A stretch of 45,319 nt of DNA from an uncultured Collinsella sp. (GTDB lineage Bacteria; Actinomycetota; Coriobacteriia; Coriobacteriales; Coriobacteriaceae), in NCBI GenBank assembly GCA_902495085.1, contig CABUWA010000003.1, positions 1 to 45,319 on the forward strand, written 5' to 3'. The notes under the pieces are model-generated. The model worked only from the letters and a program-made list of their open reading frames with translations. It had not been told where the DNA came from and did not search any database. The translations under genes were made by a program, and so were the position numbers. Shown piece after piece: positions 23,279 through 31,544 of the stretch. Each line of letters opens with the position of its first letter. Position 1 is the stretch's first letter.

Positions 23279-25105
23279 ATGGCAAAGGAATCAAAGAGGG
23301 AAGGCGGCGGTATCGGCGAGCTGCTTGCATATGCCGGTGACCGCAAATTCCTAACGTATTTGGGCATGGCGCTCTCGGCGCTCTCGCAGCTGCTGAGCTT
23401 TGGCCCGTACGTGTGCATTTGGCTTGTCGCGCGCGATCTGATCGCCGTGGCACCTAACTGGAGCGAAGCCACCGATATCGCGATGTATGGCTGGTGGGCC
23501 GTTGGTTTTGCCCTGGCAAGCATCGTAGCTTATTTCGTGGGGCTCATGTGCACGCATCTGTCCGCGTTTCGCTGCGCGTCCAATATCCGCAAGACTACGA
23601 GCGAGCACCTGCTTAAGTTGCCGCTTGGCTACTTTGACACGCACGCCACCGGCGAGCTGCGCCGTATTGTAGACGGATGCGCCGCCTCCACCGAGACCCT
23701 GCTCGCGCACATGCTGCCCGATATCGCCGGCGCCACCGCCATGGTCGCAGGCCTGCTCGTGCTGCTTTTCGCCCTCGATTGGCGTTTGGGCGTGGCATGC
23801 CTTATCTCGGTCGTCGTTTCGCTTGGCGCCATGGCCACCATGATGGGCGGCAAAGGCGCCGAGTTTATGAAGGCCTACATGGAAGCGCTGGTCAAGATGA
23901 ACAAGACTGGCACCGAATACGTACGCGGCATCCCCGTGGTCAAGGTGTTTCAGCAGACGGTCTACTCCTTCAAGGCCTTCCACGATGCGATTGCCGAATA
24001 CGCGGACATGGCACAAAGCTATGCGGGCACGTTCTGCCGAGGTCCGCAGGTGCTCAACCTCACCGCGCTCAATGGCCTTGTGGCATTTCTTTTGCCCGTG
24101 GCGTTGCTGTTGGCGCCGGGCGAGACGGACTTCGCGCACTTTATGGTCAACTTCACGTTTTACGCGATATTTTCGGCCGTGGTGCCGACGGCCATGACCA
24201 AGCTCATGTTTGTGGGCGAGGCCTCTCAGATGAGTGCCGATTCGCTGGCTCGTATTCGAAGCGTCATGGATTCCAAGCAGCTCTCCGTGCCCGCCCAACC
24301 CAAACACCCTGCCGGCGGCGACGTGCGATTTGAGGATGTGAGCTTTACCTACGAGGGCGCCGAAGCGCCTGCCGTCAACCATGCGAGTTTTAGCGTTTCC
24401 GCGGGTAGTACCCTCGCCCTGGTGGGTCCCTCGGGTGGCGGTAAATCAACCTGTGCAAGCCTGATCCCGCGTTTTTGGGATGTCTCTTCGGGCCGCGTAC
24501 TCGTGGGCGGTGTGGACGTTCGCGATATGGATCCGCACGAGCTTATGGACCAGGTTGCCTTCGTGTTCCAGACCAACCAGCTGTTCCGGCAAACACTTGC
24601 CGATAACGTGCGCGCCTCCAAGCCTACGGCCACTGACGACGAAGTGCGTGCGGCCCTCTCCGCAGCTCAGTGCGACGACATTGTGGCCAAGCTCCCACAG
24701 GGCATCAATACCATGCTCGGTGCCGGCGGAGCATATCTTTCGGGCGGCGAGGTCCAGCGCGTGGCACTCGCCCGCGCAATCCTTAAAGACGCGCCTATCG
24801 TGGTGCTCGACGAGGCCACGGCGTTTGCCGATCCCGAGAACGAGGCGCTCATCCAGCGCGCCTTTAGCAAGCTGGCGGCGGGTCGCACGGTCATTATGAT
24901 TGCGCACCGACTCTCGACTGTAGTGGGCGCAGACCAAATCGTGGTGCTCAACCAGGGCAGCGTGCAGGAATCGGGTACCCATGCCGAGTTGCTGTCCCAA
25001 GAGGGTCTGTATGCCAAGATGTGGGCCGAATACGAACAGGCCGCGAGCTGGAAAATCACTGCAGCGACCGTGGATGTCGCCGTCACGAAGGGAGGCGAGG
25101 CCTAA
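23279..25105 (+). CDS. ABC transporter, fused membrane and ATPase domains (first half of a pair)
   Basis: A 608-residue half-transporter. Residues about 20-330 form a six-helix exporter-type membrane domain. After that comes an ATPase with Walker A G-P-S-G-G-G-K-S, Q-loop F-V-F-Q-T, signature L-S-G-G-E-V-Q-R, Walker B I-V-V-L-D-E-A-T and the H-loop histidine in I-A-H-R-L. The A-F-A-D replacing the usual D-loop S-L-D shows a degenerate D-loop, common in one half of asymmetric pairs. The ATG at 23279 follows AGAAAGGA. An in-frame start at 23216 lacks a site. The next gene starts on the base after its stop. Its AraC neighbour recalls YbtPQ-type siderophore or metallophore transporters; the substrate is unproven. 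Confidence 0.9.
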   Translation: MAKESKREGGGIGELLAYAGDRKFLTYLGMALSALSQLLSFGPYVCIWLVARDLIAVAPNWSEATDIAMYGWWAVGFALASIVAYFVGLMCTHLSAFRCASNIRKTTSEHLLKLPLGYFDTHATGELRRIVDGCAASTETLLAHMLPDIAGATAMVAGLLVLLFALDWRLGVACLISVVVSLGAMATMMGGKGAEFMKAYMEALVKMNKTGTEYVRGIPVVKVFQQTVYSFKAFHDAIAEYADMAQSYAGTFCRGPQVLNLTALNGLVAFLLPVALLLAPGETDFAHFMVNFTFYAIFSAVVPTAMTKLMFVGEASQMSADSLARIRSVMDSKQLSVPAQPKHPAGGDVRFEDVSFTYEGAEAPAVNHASFSVSAGSTLALVGPSGGGKSTCASLIPRFWDVSSGRVLVGGVDVRDMDPHELMDQVAFVFQTNQLFRQTLADNVRASKPTATDDEVRAALSAAQCDDIVAKLPQGINTMLGAGGAYLSGGEVQRVALARAILKDAPIVVLDEATAFADPENEALIQRAFSKLAAGRTVIMIAHRLSTVVGADQIVVLNQGSVQESGTHAELLSQEGLYAKMWAEYEQAASWKITAATVDVAVTKGGEA

Positions 25106-26863
25106 ATGTTCGCCTCATTCCAAAAGAAGTATTTCCTATCCGATAAAGGCATCGCCGGCGTAAAACGCGGCATTTTCTGGACCACGCTCACCAATCTCAT
25201 TACCATGGCCGGCATGGGCTTTTTATTCCTGGTTATGGCCGGCTTTGTCGAGCATCTCACCAGCGGGGCTGACCTGCCGGATGCCCTGCCGATCGTGGGC
25301 GGCCTCCTGGTCTTTTTCGTGTTGCTCTTTGCCTCTAACTGGCAGCAGTATTACTACACCTACTGCATCTTTTACGAGGAGTGCGGCAAGCAGCGTATGG
25401 AGATTGCCGAGCGCTTGCGCAAACTGCCGCTGTCGTTTTTTGGTCGTCGTGATCTGGCCGATTTAACCGAGACCATTATGGGTGACGTCCAGGCCATGGA
25501 GCACGCCTACAGCCACGTGCTGGGAGAGCTTTGGGGTGCCATCATCGCAAGCGCCATTGTGTTCGTGGCGTCGCTGTTCTTTTGCTGGCAGCTGGCGATC
25601 GCGGCGTTTTGGAGCGTTCCCGTGGCCTTTGCCGTGCTGTATCTAACACGCGGCCCCATGACTCCGGTGTTCGATCGCGTGCGCGCCGAGAAGGTCAAGG
25701 TTATCGAGGCGATTCAAGAGACGCTCGACTGCGCTCGCGAGATCCGCGCCACCAACCAGGAGGCCCATTATCTTGAGGGGCTCAACGTCGTGATCGATGC
25801 CGAGGAGCGCGAGACCACCAGAGGCGAGCTCGCTAACGGGCTTTTGGTCAACTCCGCCTTTGCCATCCTGCGTCTGGGCATTGCCACCACGCTGGTCACG
25901 GGTGCCGCGATGGTCGCCTCCGGGCAGGTCGACTTTTTGGTGATGTTTGCCTTCCTGCTTATGGTGAGCCGTATCTATGCGCCCTTTGATCAGGCGTTAC
26001 TGTTAATGTCCGAGCTGTTTGCCGCCGAGTCCTCTGCCAAGCGCATGCGTTCCATCATGGAAGAGCCCGTGGCGCGGGGCAGCGAGAAATTTGAGCCCGT
26101 GGGCCACGATGTGGTGTTCGATCACGTGGCATTTGGCTATGGTGCGGGCGAGGACGGCCGCGCCGGCGAGAAGGTTCTTACCGATGTGAGCTTTACCGCC
26201 AAGGAAGGCGAAGTTACGGCGCTGGTCGGTCCTTCGGGTTCTGGTAAGTCTACGGTGAGCCGCCTGGCCGCGCGCTTTTGGGATGCCACCGCGGGCAAGG
26301 TTACCGTGGGCGGCGTGGATGTTGCGAGCGTCGATCCCGAGGTACTGCTGCGTGATTACGCGATCGTCTTCCAAGACGTGCTGCTCTTTGACGATACAGT
26401 GATGGGAAACATCCGCCTCGGGCGTCGTGATGCCACCGATGAGGAAGTGCTTGCGGCCGCGCGTGCCGCTAACTGCGACGAGTTTGTGAGCCGTATGCCG
26501 CAGGGCTACGACACCATGATCGGCGAGAACGGCTCCAAGCTGTCCGGCGGTGAGCGCCAGCGCATCTCTATCGCCCGTGCGCTGCTCAAAGACGCGCCTA
26601 TCGTGCTGTTGGACGAGGCGACGGCGAGCTTGGATGTGGAGAACGAGACCGTGGTACAGCAGGCACTCTCCCGTCTGCTTGCAGGTAAGACGGTTATCGT
26701 TATTGCCCACCGTATGCGTACGGTGGAAAATGCCGACAAGATCGTCGTGCTCAAGGATGGTGTGGTTGCCGAGCAGGGCACCCCGGCGCGGCTCAAGGCG
26801 GCAGGTGGGGAATTCGCCCGCATGGTTGCGCTGCAAAAGGAAGCGGCTGCCTGGCAGCTGTAG
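25106..26863 (+). CDS. ABC transporter, fused membrane and ATPase domains (second half of a pair)
   Basis: A 585-residue partner of the preceding gene, starting immediately after its stop (TAAATG). It has an exporter-type membrane domain (to about residue 320), then Walker A G-P-S-G-S-G-K-S, Q-loop F-Q-D, signature L-S-G-G-E-R-Q-R, Walker B I-V-L-L-D-E-A-T, a complete D-loop A-S-L-D and I-A-H-R-M. Together the two genes encode a heterodimer. It is followed by a perfect hairpin at 26869-26893, so the downstream metal ATPase operon is a separate transcript, though possibly of related function. Confidence 0.9.
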   Translation: MFASFQKKYFLSDKGIAGVKRGIFWTTLTNLITMAGMGFLFLVMAGFVEHLTSGADLPDALPIVGGLLVFFVLLFASNWQQYYYTYCIFYEECGKQRMEIAERLRKLPLSFFGRRDLADLTETIMGDVQAMEHAYSHVLGELWGAIIASAIVFVASLFFCWQLAIAAFWSVPVAFAVLYLTRGPMTPVFDRVRAEKVKVIEAIQETLDCAREIRATNQEAHYLEGLNVVIDAEERETTRGELANGLLVNSAFAILRLGIATTLVTGAAMVASGQVDFLVMFAFLLMVSRIYAPFDQALLLMSELFAAESSAKRMRSIMEEPVARGSEKFEPVGHDVVFDHVAFGYGAGEDGRAGEKVLTDVSFTAKEGEVTALVGPSGSGKSTVSRLAARFWDATAGKVTVGGVDVASVDPEVLLRDYAIVFQDVLLFDDTVMGNIRLGRRDATDEEVLAAARAANCDEFVSRMPQGYDTMIGENGSKLSGGERQRISIARALLKDAPIVLLDEATASLDVENETVVQQALSRLLAGKTVIVIAHRMRTVENADKIVVLKDGVVAEQGTPARLKAAGGEFARMVALQKEAAAWQL

Positions 26864-26868
26864 GAATG

Positions 26869-26893
26869 TGACAAAGGGACAATCCCTTTGTCA
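26869..26893 (+). terminator. Perfect hairpin after the ABC pair
   Basis: TGACAAAGGGA (26869-26879) pairs with TCCCTTTGTCA (26883-26893) over 11 bp with a 3-base loop and no T-run. It shares the CAAAGG/CCTTTG core of the other intergenic hairpins. Confidence 0.6.
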
Positions 26894-26924
26894 TATTGAG
26901 TCCATCCCCATAGTTTCCAAAAAG

Positions 26925-26962
26925 TTAGCCATTGTTGACCAAATAGTTATACTAAACTATTT
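26925..26962 (+). promoter_or_regulatory. Promoter and overlapping operator of the metal ATPase operon
   Basis: TTAGCC (26925-26930), 17-bp spacer, TATACT (26948-26953). The -10 lies between the arms of the inverted repeat AAATAGT (26941-26947) / ACTATTT (26956-26962), so a repressor bound there would block the promoter. The operon content suggests a metal-responsive repressor; which one is not known. Confidence 0.5.
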
Positions 26963-26995
26963 TCAAAAGCGTGCTCGAGCAAACTAATGAACTCG

Positions 26996-27028
26996 GGTGC
27001 TAAGGCACCATGCCGCGCTTGTGCGGCA
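26996..27028 (+). other. Two tandem hairpins in the leader of the metal ATPase operon
   Basis: GGTGC (26996-27000) / GCACC (27005-27009), then TGCCGC (27011-27016) / GCGGCA (27023-27028), directly before the AGGGAG ribosome site of the small gene. They could be a simple stabilising leader or a metal- or translation-responsive structure. They do not match a riboswitch class I recognise. Confidence 0.35.
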
Positions 27029-27043
27029 AAAGGGAGAAGCAAC

Positions 27044-27289
27044 ATGAAGAAGTCGACGTTTAACACCCTGCTTGTCGGTGGCGGTTTTCTGCTTGGTACG
27101 GCTGGTATCAAGCTGCTTACCAGCGCTCCGGTAAAGAACGCCTGCGTGCAGGGCATCGCGTGCGGTATGCGCGTCAAGAACTGCTACCAGGACATGGTCG
27201 AGCAGGCCAAGGCCAATGTCGATGACATGGTTGCCGAGGCTGCCTACATCACCCAGAGCGAGGCCGCTGCTGACGAGGCAGCCGAGTAA
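27044..27289 (+). CDS. DUF6110-type small membrane protein, partner of the metal ATPase
   Basis: An 81-residue protein with a short basic start, one hydrophobic segment (residues about 8-26: L-L-V-G-G-G-F-L-L-G-T-A-G), then a basic-acidic amphipathic stretch with Q-A-K-A-N-V-D-D and an acidic end. The layout matches DUF6110 proteins and resembles mycobacterial PacL (DUF1490), small membrane chaperones encoded before metal P-type ATPases such as CtpC. Unlike PacL1 its C-terminus has no Asp/His metal-binding tail; two cysteines lie in the middle (A-C-V-Q-G-I-A-C). The ATG at 27044 follows AGGGAG. The ATPase starts 18 bases after its stop. The chaperone role is inference from layout and context. 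Confidence 0.75.
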   Translation: MKKSTFNTLLVGGGFLLGTAGIKLLTSAPVKNACVQGIACGMRVKNCYQDMVEQAKANVDDMVAEAAYITQSEAAADEAAE

Positions 27290-27307
27290 CGCTCTCAGGC
27301 ACAAATT

Positions 27308-29383
27308 ATGAGATTCTCGATTATCAGCGAGATCCCCGGCAGGACCCGTCTTCAATTGGCGGGTCCTGTGCCAGAGAGCGATCTCGATGCACTTCTTAAG
27401 CTTGGCGGCGATATCGACGGCGTGCACAAGGTGCGCGTTTATGGCCGCATTGGCCAGATGGCGCTGGAGTACGACGAGCCGCGCCGTGCAAGCGTGCTCG
27501 ACGCCTTGGGTGCGCTCGATGCCCAGGCCATTGCCGACGCAAAGACGGGTTACGTGATGCAGCTTGAGCCACGCAAGCACAAGCTCGTCATGGATCTTGC
27601 CACACTTATCGGCGCCCACTACGCGCGCCGCTGGTTCTTGCCGACGCCTCTGCGTGCGGTGTTTGTCGTGGCCGGTTACATGGCCTTTTTACGCGCTGCC
27701 CTTCATGAGCTGGCGCAGCCGCGCCTGACCGTTCCCGTGCTCGACGCTTCGGCCATCGGCATTTCGTTCGTCAAGCGTGATGTCGACACCGCGGGCCAGA
27801 CGATGTTCCTGCTCAACGTGGGCGAGCTGCTCGAGGACTACACGCGCGCCATGAGCGAAAACGAGCTCATCAACTCGCTGCTCGATGTGCCCGACAAGGC
27901 GCAAAAAGTCGTCGGCGACACCGAGGTAAGCGTTGCCGCCACCGAGCTTGAGCCCGGCGACTTGGTAGCCGTGCGCACCGGCATGTCCATCTGCATTGAC
28001 GGTGTGGTCGAACAGGGGAGCGCCATGGTCAACCAGGCGACCCTGACCGGCGAGCCGCTTGCCGTCGAGCGCAGCGCAGGCGACGATGTGTTTGCCGGCA
28101 CCGTCGTGGAAGACGGCAGCATCTTGGTGCGCGTGCGCGCCAACACGGCGCAGACCAAGCTGCGCTCGATCGTCTCGCTCGTGCAGACCGCCGACTCACT
28201 CAAGTCCGAGGGCCAGTCGCATATGGAGGACCTTGCCAACAAGATCGTCCCGTGGAACTTCCTGCTCGCGGGCCTGGTTGCGCTTACCACCCGCAGCCTC
28301 ATCAAGACCTCAGCGGCACTGATGGTCGACTACTCGTGCGCACTCAAGCTCACGGGTTCCGTTGCCGTCATGACCGCCATGAGCGACGCCGCCAAGATGG
28401 GCGTCATGGTCAAGGGCGCGAAGTACTTTGAGTCGTTTGCCAAGGCCGATACCATTGTCTTTGATAAGACCGGTACGCTGACCGAGGCCCAGCCGCGCCT
28501 AGCTTGCGTGCTCACCACCGATGGCTGGAATGAGGACGAGATTCTGCGCCTTTCCGCTTGCTTGGAGGAGCATTTCCCGCATCCGGTGGCACGCGCCGTG
28601 GTCAATGCGGCGCGCGAGCGCGGGCTCGAGCACCGCGAGCGCCATGCCGCCGTCGAGTACATCGTGGCGCACGGCATCGCTTCGTCCATCGAAGGGCGTC
28701 GCGCCATCATCGGTTCGGCGCACTTTGTATTCGAGGATGAGGGTGCGCAGCTCGAGTCCAACATTAAGGAGCAAATCGAGTCCCAGATGCAGGGCCTGTC
28801 GCCGCTGTATCTGGCGGTCGACGGTACCGTTGTGGGTGTGCTCGGTATCGAGGACCCGCTTAAGCCCGGGGTCCGCGAGGCCATCGCCGACCTGCATGCG
28901 TTGGGCGTTAAGCACGTGGTCATGCTCACGGGCGACTCGGAGCGCACAGCCGAGCGCATTGCTCGCGAGGCAGGTGTCGACGAGTTTAAGGCCGAGCTGC
29001 TGCCCGAGGACAAGTACGCGTATGTGGAGCGCATTAAGGGCGAGGGGCGCCACGTTGCCATGGTGGGCGACGGCGTCAACGATTCGCCGGCGCTCGGTTT
29101 GGCCGACGTGGGGCTGGCAATGGGTGGTGGAAGCGACATTGCCAAGGAGGTCGCCGATATCATCCTGACCGATACGGATCTCGCCGCGATCGTGCGCCTG
29201 CGCCGCATGAGTCAGGGGCTTATCGACCGTCTGACGAGTTCGTATTCCAAGGTGATGCTCACCAACTCGGCGCTGTTGGCATTGGGTATTACCGGCATGA
29301 TTACTCCGCAGGCGTCGTCGCTGCTGCACAACGGCTCAACGATCGCCTACAGCCTGGGCAACGCAAAGGCTTACCTGCGCTAG
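27308..29383 (+). CDS. Heavy-metal P1B-type ATPase
   Basis: A 691-residue metal pump. The N-terminus has an HMA-like ferredoxin fold without the C-x-x-C metal site (P-G-R-T-R-L in its place). The phosphorylated aspartate is D386 in D-K-T-G-T-L-T. H425-P marks the P1B subgroup, and M-V-G-D-G-V-N-D-S-P-A-L is the hinge motif. The metal-transport motif in the sixth membrane helix is S343-C344-A-L-K-L instead of the usual C-P-C, which points away from the common Cu, Zn/Cd and Pb pumps; Mn, Fe or Zn with unusual selectivity is possible. With the small protein in front it forms a two-gene operon ending in a terminator. Confidence 0.92.
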   Translation: MRFSIISEIPGRTRLQLAGPVPESDLDALLKLGGDIDGVHKVRVYGRIGQMALEYDEPRRASVLDALGALDAQAIADAKTGYVMQLEPRKHKLVMDLATLIGAHYARRWFLPTPLRAVFVVAGYMAFLRAALHELAQPRLTVPVLDASAIGISFVKRDVDTAGQTMFLLNVGELLEDYTRAMSENELINSLLDVPDKAQKVVGDTEVSVAATELEPGDLVAVRTGMSICIDGVVEQGSAMVNQATLTGEPLAVERSAGDDVFAGTVVEDGSILVRVRANTAQTKLRSIVSLVQTADSLKSEGQSHMEDLANKIVPWNFLLAGLVALTTRSLIKTSAALMVDYSCALKLTGSVAVMTAMSDAAKMGVMVKGAKYFESFAKADTIVFDKTGTLTEAQPRLACVLTTDGWNEDEILRLSACLEEHFPHPVARAVVNAARERGLEHRERHAAVEYIVAHGIASSIEGRRAIIGSAHFVFEDEGAQLESNIKEQIESQMQGLSPLYLAVDGTVVGVLGIEDPLKPGVREAIADLHALGVKHVVMLTGDSERTAERIAREAGVDEFKAELLPEDKYAYVERIKGEGRHVAMVGDGVNDSPALGLADVGLAMGGGSDIAKEVADIILTDTDLAAIVRLRRMSQGLIDRLTSSYSKVMLTNSALLALGITGMITPQASSLLHNGSTIAYSLGNAKAYLR

Positions 29384-29407
29384 CGGACGTGTTCGCCCAC
29401 GTTATCT

Positions 29408-29453
29408 GGCCTGCGCCCAGACGGCATCGGTGTCGTCCGGACGCAGGCCTTTT
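29408..29453 (+). terminator. Terminator after the metal ATPase
   Basis: GGCCTGCG (29408-29415) pairs with CGCAGGCC (29442-29449), long internal loop, followed by TTTT. Confidence 0.7.
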
Positions 29454-29457
29454 GCAT

Positions 29458-29504
29458 TTGACCATTTGCTAGCTTCTCTATATAGTGTTGCTAGCTGTGC
29501 TAGC
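29458..29504 (+). promoter_or_regulatory. Promoter of the toxin-antitoxin pair with three GCTAGC sites
   Basis: TTGACC (29458-29463), 17-bp spacer, TATAGT (29481-29486). The 6-bp palindrome GCTAGC occurs at 29468-29473, inside the spacer, and at 29490-29495 and 29499-29504, just behind the -10. Multiple short palindromes around the promoter are typical of antitoxin autorepression. Confidence 0.6.
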
Positions 29505-29526
29505 ATTTGAAGGGAGCGGGATCAAC

Positions 29527-29880
29527 GTGGGTGCTGTTAGCGGCATGGCGCAGGTGAACGTTCGCGTGGATCGCCAGGTCAAGGACCATGCGGAGGAAGC
29601 GTTGCGGCTTTCGGGCGGGTCACTGCCCGAGCTCATAAAAAAGGTGGTGGCCAAGGTCGCACAGGGTGGCGGGCAGTGCGAGGAAGTGCTTGCGGCCGTC
29701 GACGATCGGCAGCAGACCGTCGCGCCCGATACGCCGTTCGCCGCGTCGTGGGCAGCGGCAGACCGGCTTTATGCAGATTTGGGCATCGCTACGTCGCCCG
29801 TATCTGATGATCGCGATTGGGACGCAATCTATTCCGAAGCCATGGATGAGCATTATCGCCAAAAGGGGATGATCCAGTGA
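29527..29880 (+). CDS. RelB/DinJ-like antitoxin
   Basis: A 117-residue protein. After a short leader its N-terminus (A-Q-V-N-V-R-V-D-R-Q-V-K-D-H-A-E-E-A-L) has the beta-strand then helix pattern of the ribbon-helix-helix fold used by RelB/DinJ antitoxins. The C-terminal half, rich in D and W, would wrap the toxin. GTG 29527 is preferred because AGGGAG lies ten bases upstream. ATG 29545 has no site, and 29485 would lie inside the promoter. It overlaps the toxin gene by four bases (GTGA), the normal coupling in such pairs. Confidence 0.75.
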   Translation: MGAVSGMAQVNVRVDRQVKDHAEEALRLSGGSLPELIKKVVAKVAQGGGQCEEVLAAVDDRQQTVAPDTPFAASWAAADRLYADLGIATSPVSDDRDWDAIYSEAMDEHYRQKGMIQ

Positions 29881-30392
29881 GCGGAGCCCCTCTTAAGATC
29901 ATGGTGGATGCGAATGTGTGGGTCGATTCGTTTTGCGCCGACCATGCCGAGTCGCTCGCTGCCCGTGCCTTTATCGGACAGGCGGCGGAGGCGGGGGCAT
30001 TGCTGTTCTTTCCGGTGCATATCGCCAAGGACGTGCTGTACGTTGTCCAACACGAACTGAAGCGTAGCGTTCTTGCCAGCGGGGGAGTGCTCGACGAGGC
30101 GTCTGCCCGTGCAATTGGCGATGCGACGTTGGCGTTTGTTCGGAATATGACCGAAAACGCTATGGCCGTGGGCGCTGATGCATCCGATCTGTGGCTAGCC
30201 GACAAATATCTGACGCTCCATCGCGATTACGAGGACAACTTGGTACTCGCCGCATGCAAACGCGCCCAGGTTGATTACTTGGTGACCAACGATCGTAAGC
30301 TGCTCGAACATGCCGATCTTGCAGCAAAGACACCTCGTCAAATGATGCCGATTCTTGCTTTGGCCGAACGCGGCGGCGCGGCTATCGCTTGA
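29877..30392 (+). CDS. PIN-domain toxin (VapC-like ribonuclease)
   Basis: A 171-residue PIN-fold protein. It has the N-terminal V-D11-A-N-V-W-V-D with the first metal aspartate, the central acidic residues in S-D-L-W-L-A-D, and the C-terminal D-Y-E-D-N-L-V-L-A-A-C followed by V-T-N-D-R-K-L. PIN toxins cut tRNA or rRNA when freed from the antitoxin. The partner upstream is a ribbon-helix-helix protein; such RelB-type/PIN pairings are known. The GTG start overlaps the antitoxin stop. The gene converges on an unknown gene, with a shared hairpin between them. Confidence 0.82.
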   Translation: MSGAPLKIMVDANVWVDSFCADHAESLAARAFIGQAAEAGALLFFPVHIAKDVLYVVQHELKRSVLASGGVLDEASARAIGDATLAFVRNMTENAMAVGADASDLWLADKYLTLHRDYEDNLVLAACKRAQVDYLVTNDRKLLEHADLAAKTPRQMMPILALAERGGAAIA

Positions 30393-30404
30393 CGCGAGCT
30401 GTTT

Positions 30405-30441
30405 GCGGGCCTCTTGGACGACGATGCGCCAAGGGGCCCGC
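30405..30441. terminator. Bidirectional terminator-like hairpin between convergent genes
   Basis: GCGGGCCTCTTGG (30405-30417) pairs with CCAAGGGGCCCGC (30429-30441), 13 bp with one wobble, 11-base loop. It separates the toxin gene from the convergent gene at 30451. Confidence 0.65.
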
Positions 30442-30450
30442 GTCTGCTAT

Positions 30451-30885
30451 TTACAAAAGCTCGGCCTTAATGGCGGGACTTTCCGCGAGCTGCTCGGCTG
30501 CCTTTTCGTCGGAACTGTCGAGTGCTGCCAGACTGCGGTAGACCCACTCGTTGACTTGGGTGTTCTTGACGCCTGCGGTCTGCATAAGGGCGCCTACCTC
30601 GCGGATTGCTGCGAGCAGATCGGCTTTGGGACCCGCGAGCTCGACCTCGACGCCGTGGTAGGCGGTCACGCTGCGGTTTTCGCTCACGTGGTCGATAAAG
30701 CCCTCGACGGTCTCAAGCTGCTGGGCGAGAGCTGCATCATCGTCGGCGTCCAGCGCGACGAGTGCGTTCGATACCGTGAGGGCGGGATGTCCGCAGGGGA
30801 CAAAGCCTTCGATGACATCCATAGCTTCGGTAATGGTTGAGCCCAGGCCTGCAAGGGCATTGACGAGTTGCTGCTTAGTATCCAT
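30451..30885 (-). CDS. Conserved-looking protein of unknown function (144 aa)
   Basis: I do not recognise this protein. It is 144 residues, mostly helical by composition, without signal peptide or membrane segment. It starts M-D-T-K-Q-Q-L-V-N-A-L-A-G-L-G, has an acidic middle (D-A-D-D-D-A-A-L-A) and ends in an alanine/glutamate-rich helix. The ATG is preceded by AAAGGA at normal spacing, and codon use matches the housekeeping genes, so it is likely real. It lies alone between the convergent toxin gene and the tmRNA gene, which diverges from it. Confidence 0.65.
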   Translation of the reverse strand: MDTKQQLVNALAGLGSTITEAMDVIEGFVPCGHPALTVSNALVALDADDDAALAQQLETVEGFIDHVSENRSVTAYHGVEVELAGPKADLLAAIREVGALMQTAGVKNTQVNEWVYRSLAALDSSDEKAAEQLAESPAIKAELL

Positions 30886-31124
30886 ATCGGTCCTTTCGAC
30901 GGTTCAATTTTGCTTGGCGAAAATATACGTGACGCGTTCGGTGGCAAAAGTGCGAAGTGTGGTGCACATTAGGGTCTTCACGGCTCGTGCATAGAGCAGC
31001 TGTCTGCCTTTAGAACGTGGTAAGATAGCTATCCACGAGCGGGGTTCACCCCGCGTGTTCCTTGAAAAGTCGACGGTTATCGGGTGCTTGCAGGCTCGAT
31101 ACCATCCAGACTTTCCCGACATTC

Positions 31125-31488
31125 GGGGGCGACTGGTTTCGACACGATAGCTCTGAGAGAGGAAGCAAGCCGAGGTCTCCTCGCCTCGTTAAACAGGGGT
31201 ACCGTCAAATTGAATTGACAACAACTCTTCTTTTGAGCCTATGGCTCTCGCTGCTTAGTTTATAGCGGCGCGTCAACCCGGTGATTTCCCCGACACCGGC
31301 GCGACGTCATTTTAGGGGAATGCTCCTGCGCACGTAATCGGTATGGCGCAGGCTAAGACCGAACCGGTTAGGACGCCGCGAGCGTGTCGCTGCGCGCAAA
31401 GCGTCCGAGACAAAACCAGCGACTGAGCTTGGAGATGCCAATCAGGGGGCTTTCGTGGACCGGAGTTCGATTCTCCGCGCCTCCACCA
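31125..31488 (+). ncRNA. ssrA: Transfer-messenger RNA (tmRNA)
   Basis: The 364-nt RNA rescues stalled ribosomes by acting first as alanyl-tRNA and then as mRNA. The 5' end GGGGGCG (31125-31131) pairs with CGCCTCC near the 3' end, which finishes in the encoded ACCA at 31485-31488. The T-arm GGAGTTCGATTCTCC is at 31462-31476. GACTGGTTTCGACACG after the 5' end is the typical D-like region. The tag reading frame at 31217-31258 gives DNNSSFEPMALAA and stop, ending in the usual L-A-A; the exact resume codon (GAC at 31217) is inferred. A strong terminator follows. A small hairpin GCGGGGTTCACCCCGC lies upstream at 31039-31054. Confidence 0.97.
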
Positions 31489-31498
31489 ATAGTTACAG

Positions 31499-31530
31499 GC
31501 AGGTAGAGAAGTGTCTCTACCTGCTTTTTT
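31499..31530 (+). terminator. Terminator of tmRNA
   Basis: GCAGGTAGAGA (31499-31509) pairs perfectly with TCTCTACCTGC (31514-31524), followed by TTTTTT. Confidence 0.93.
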
Positions 31531-31544
31531 ATTACATATAGATA

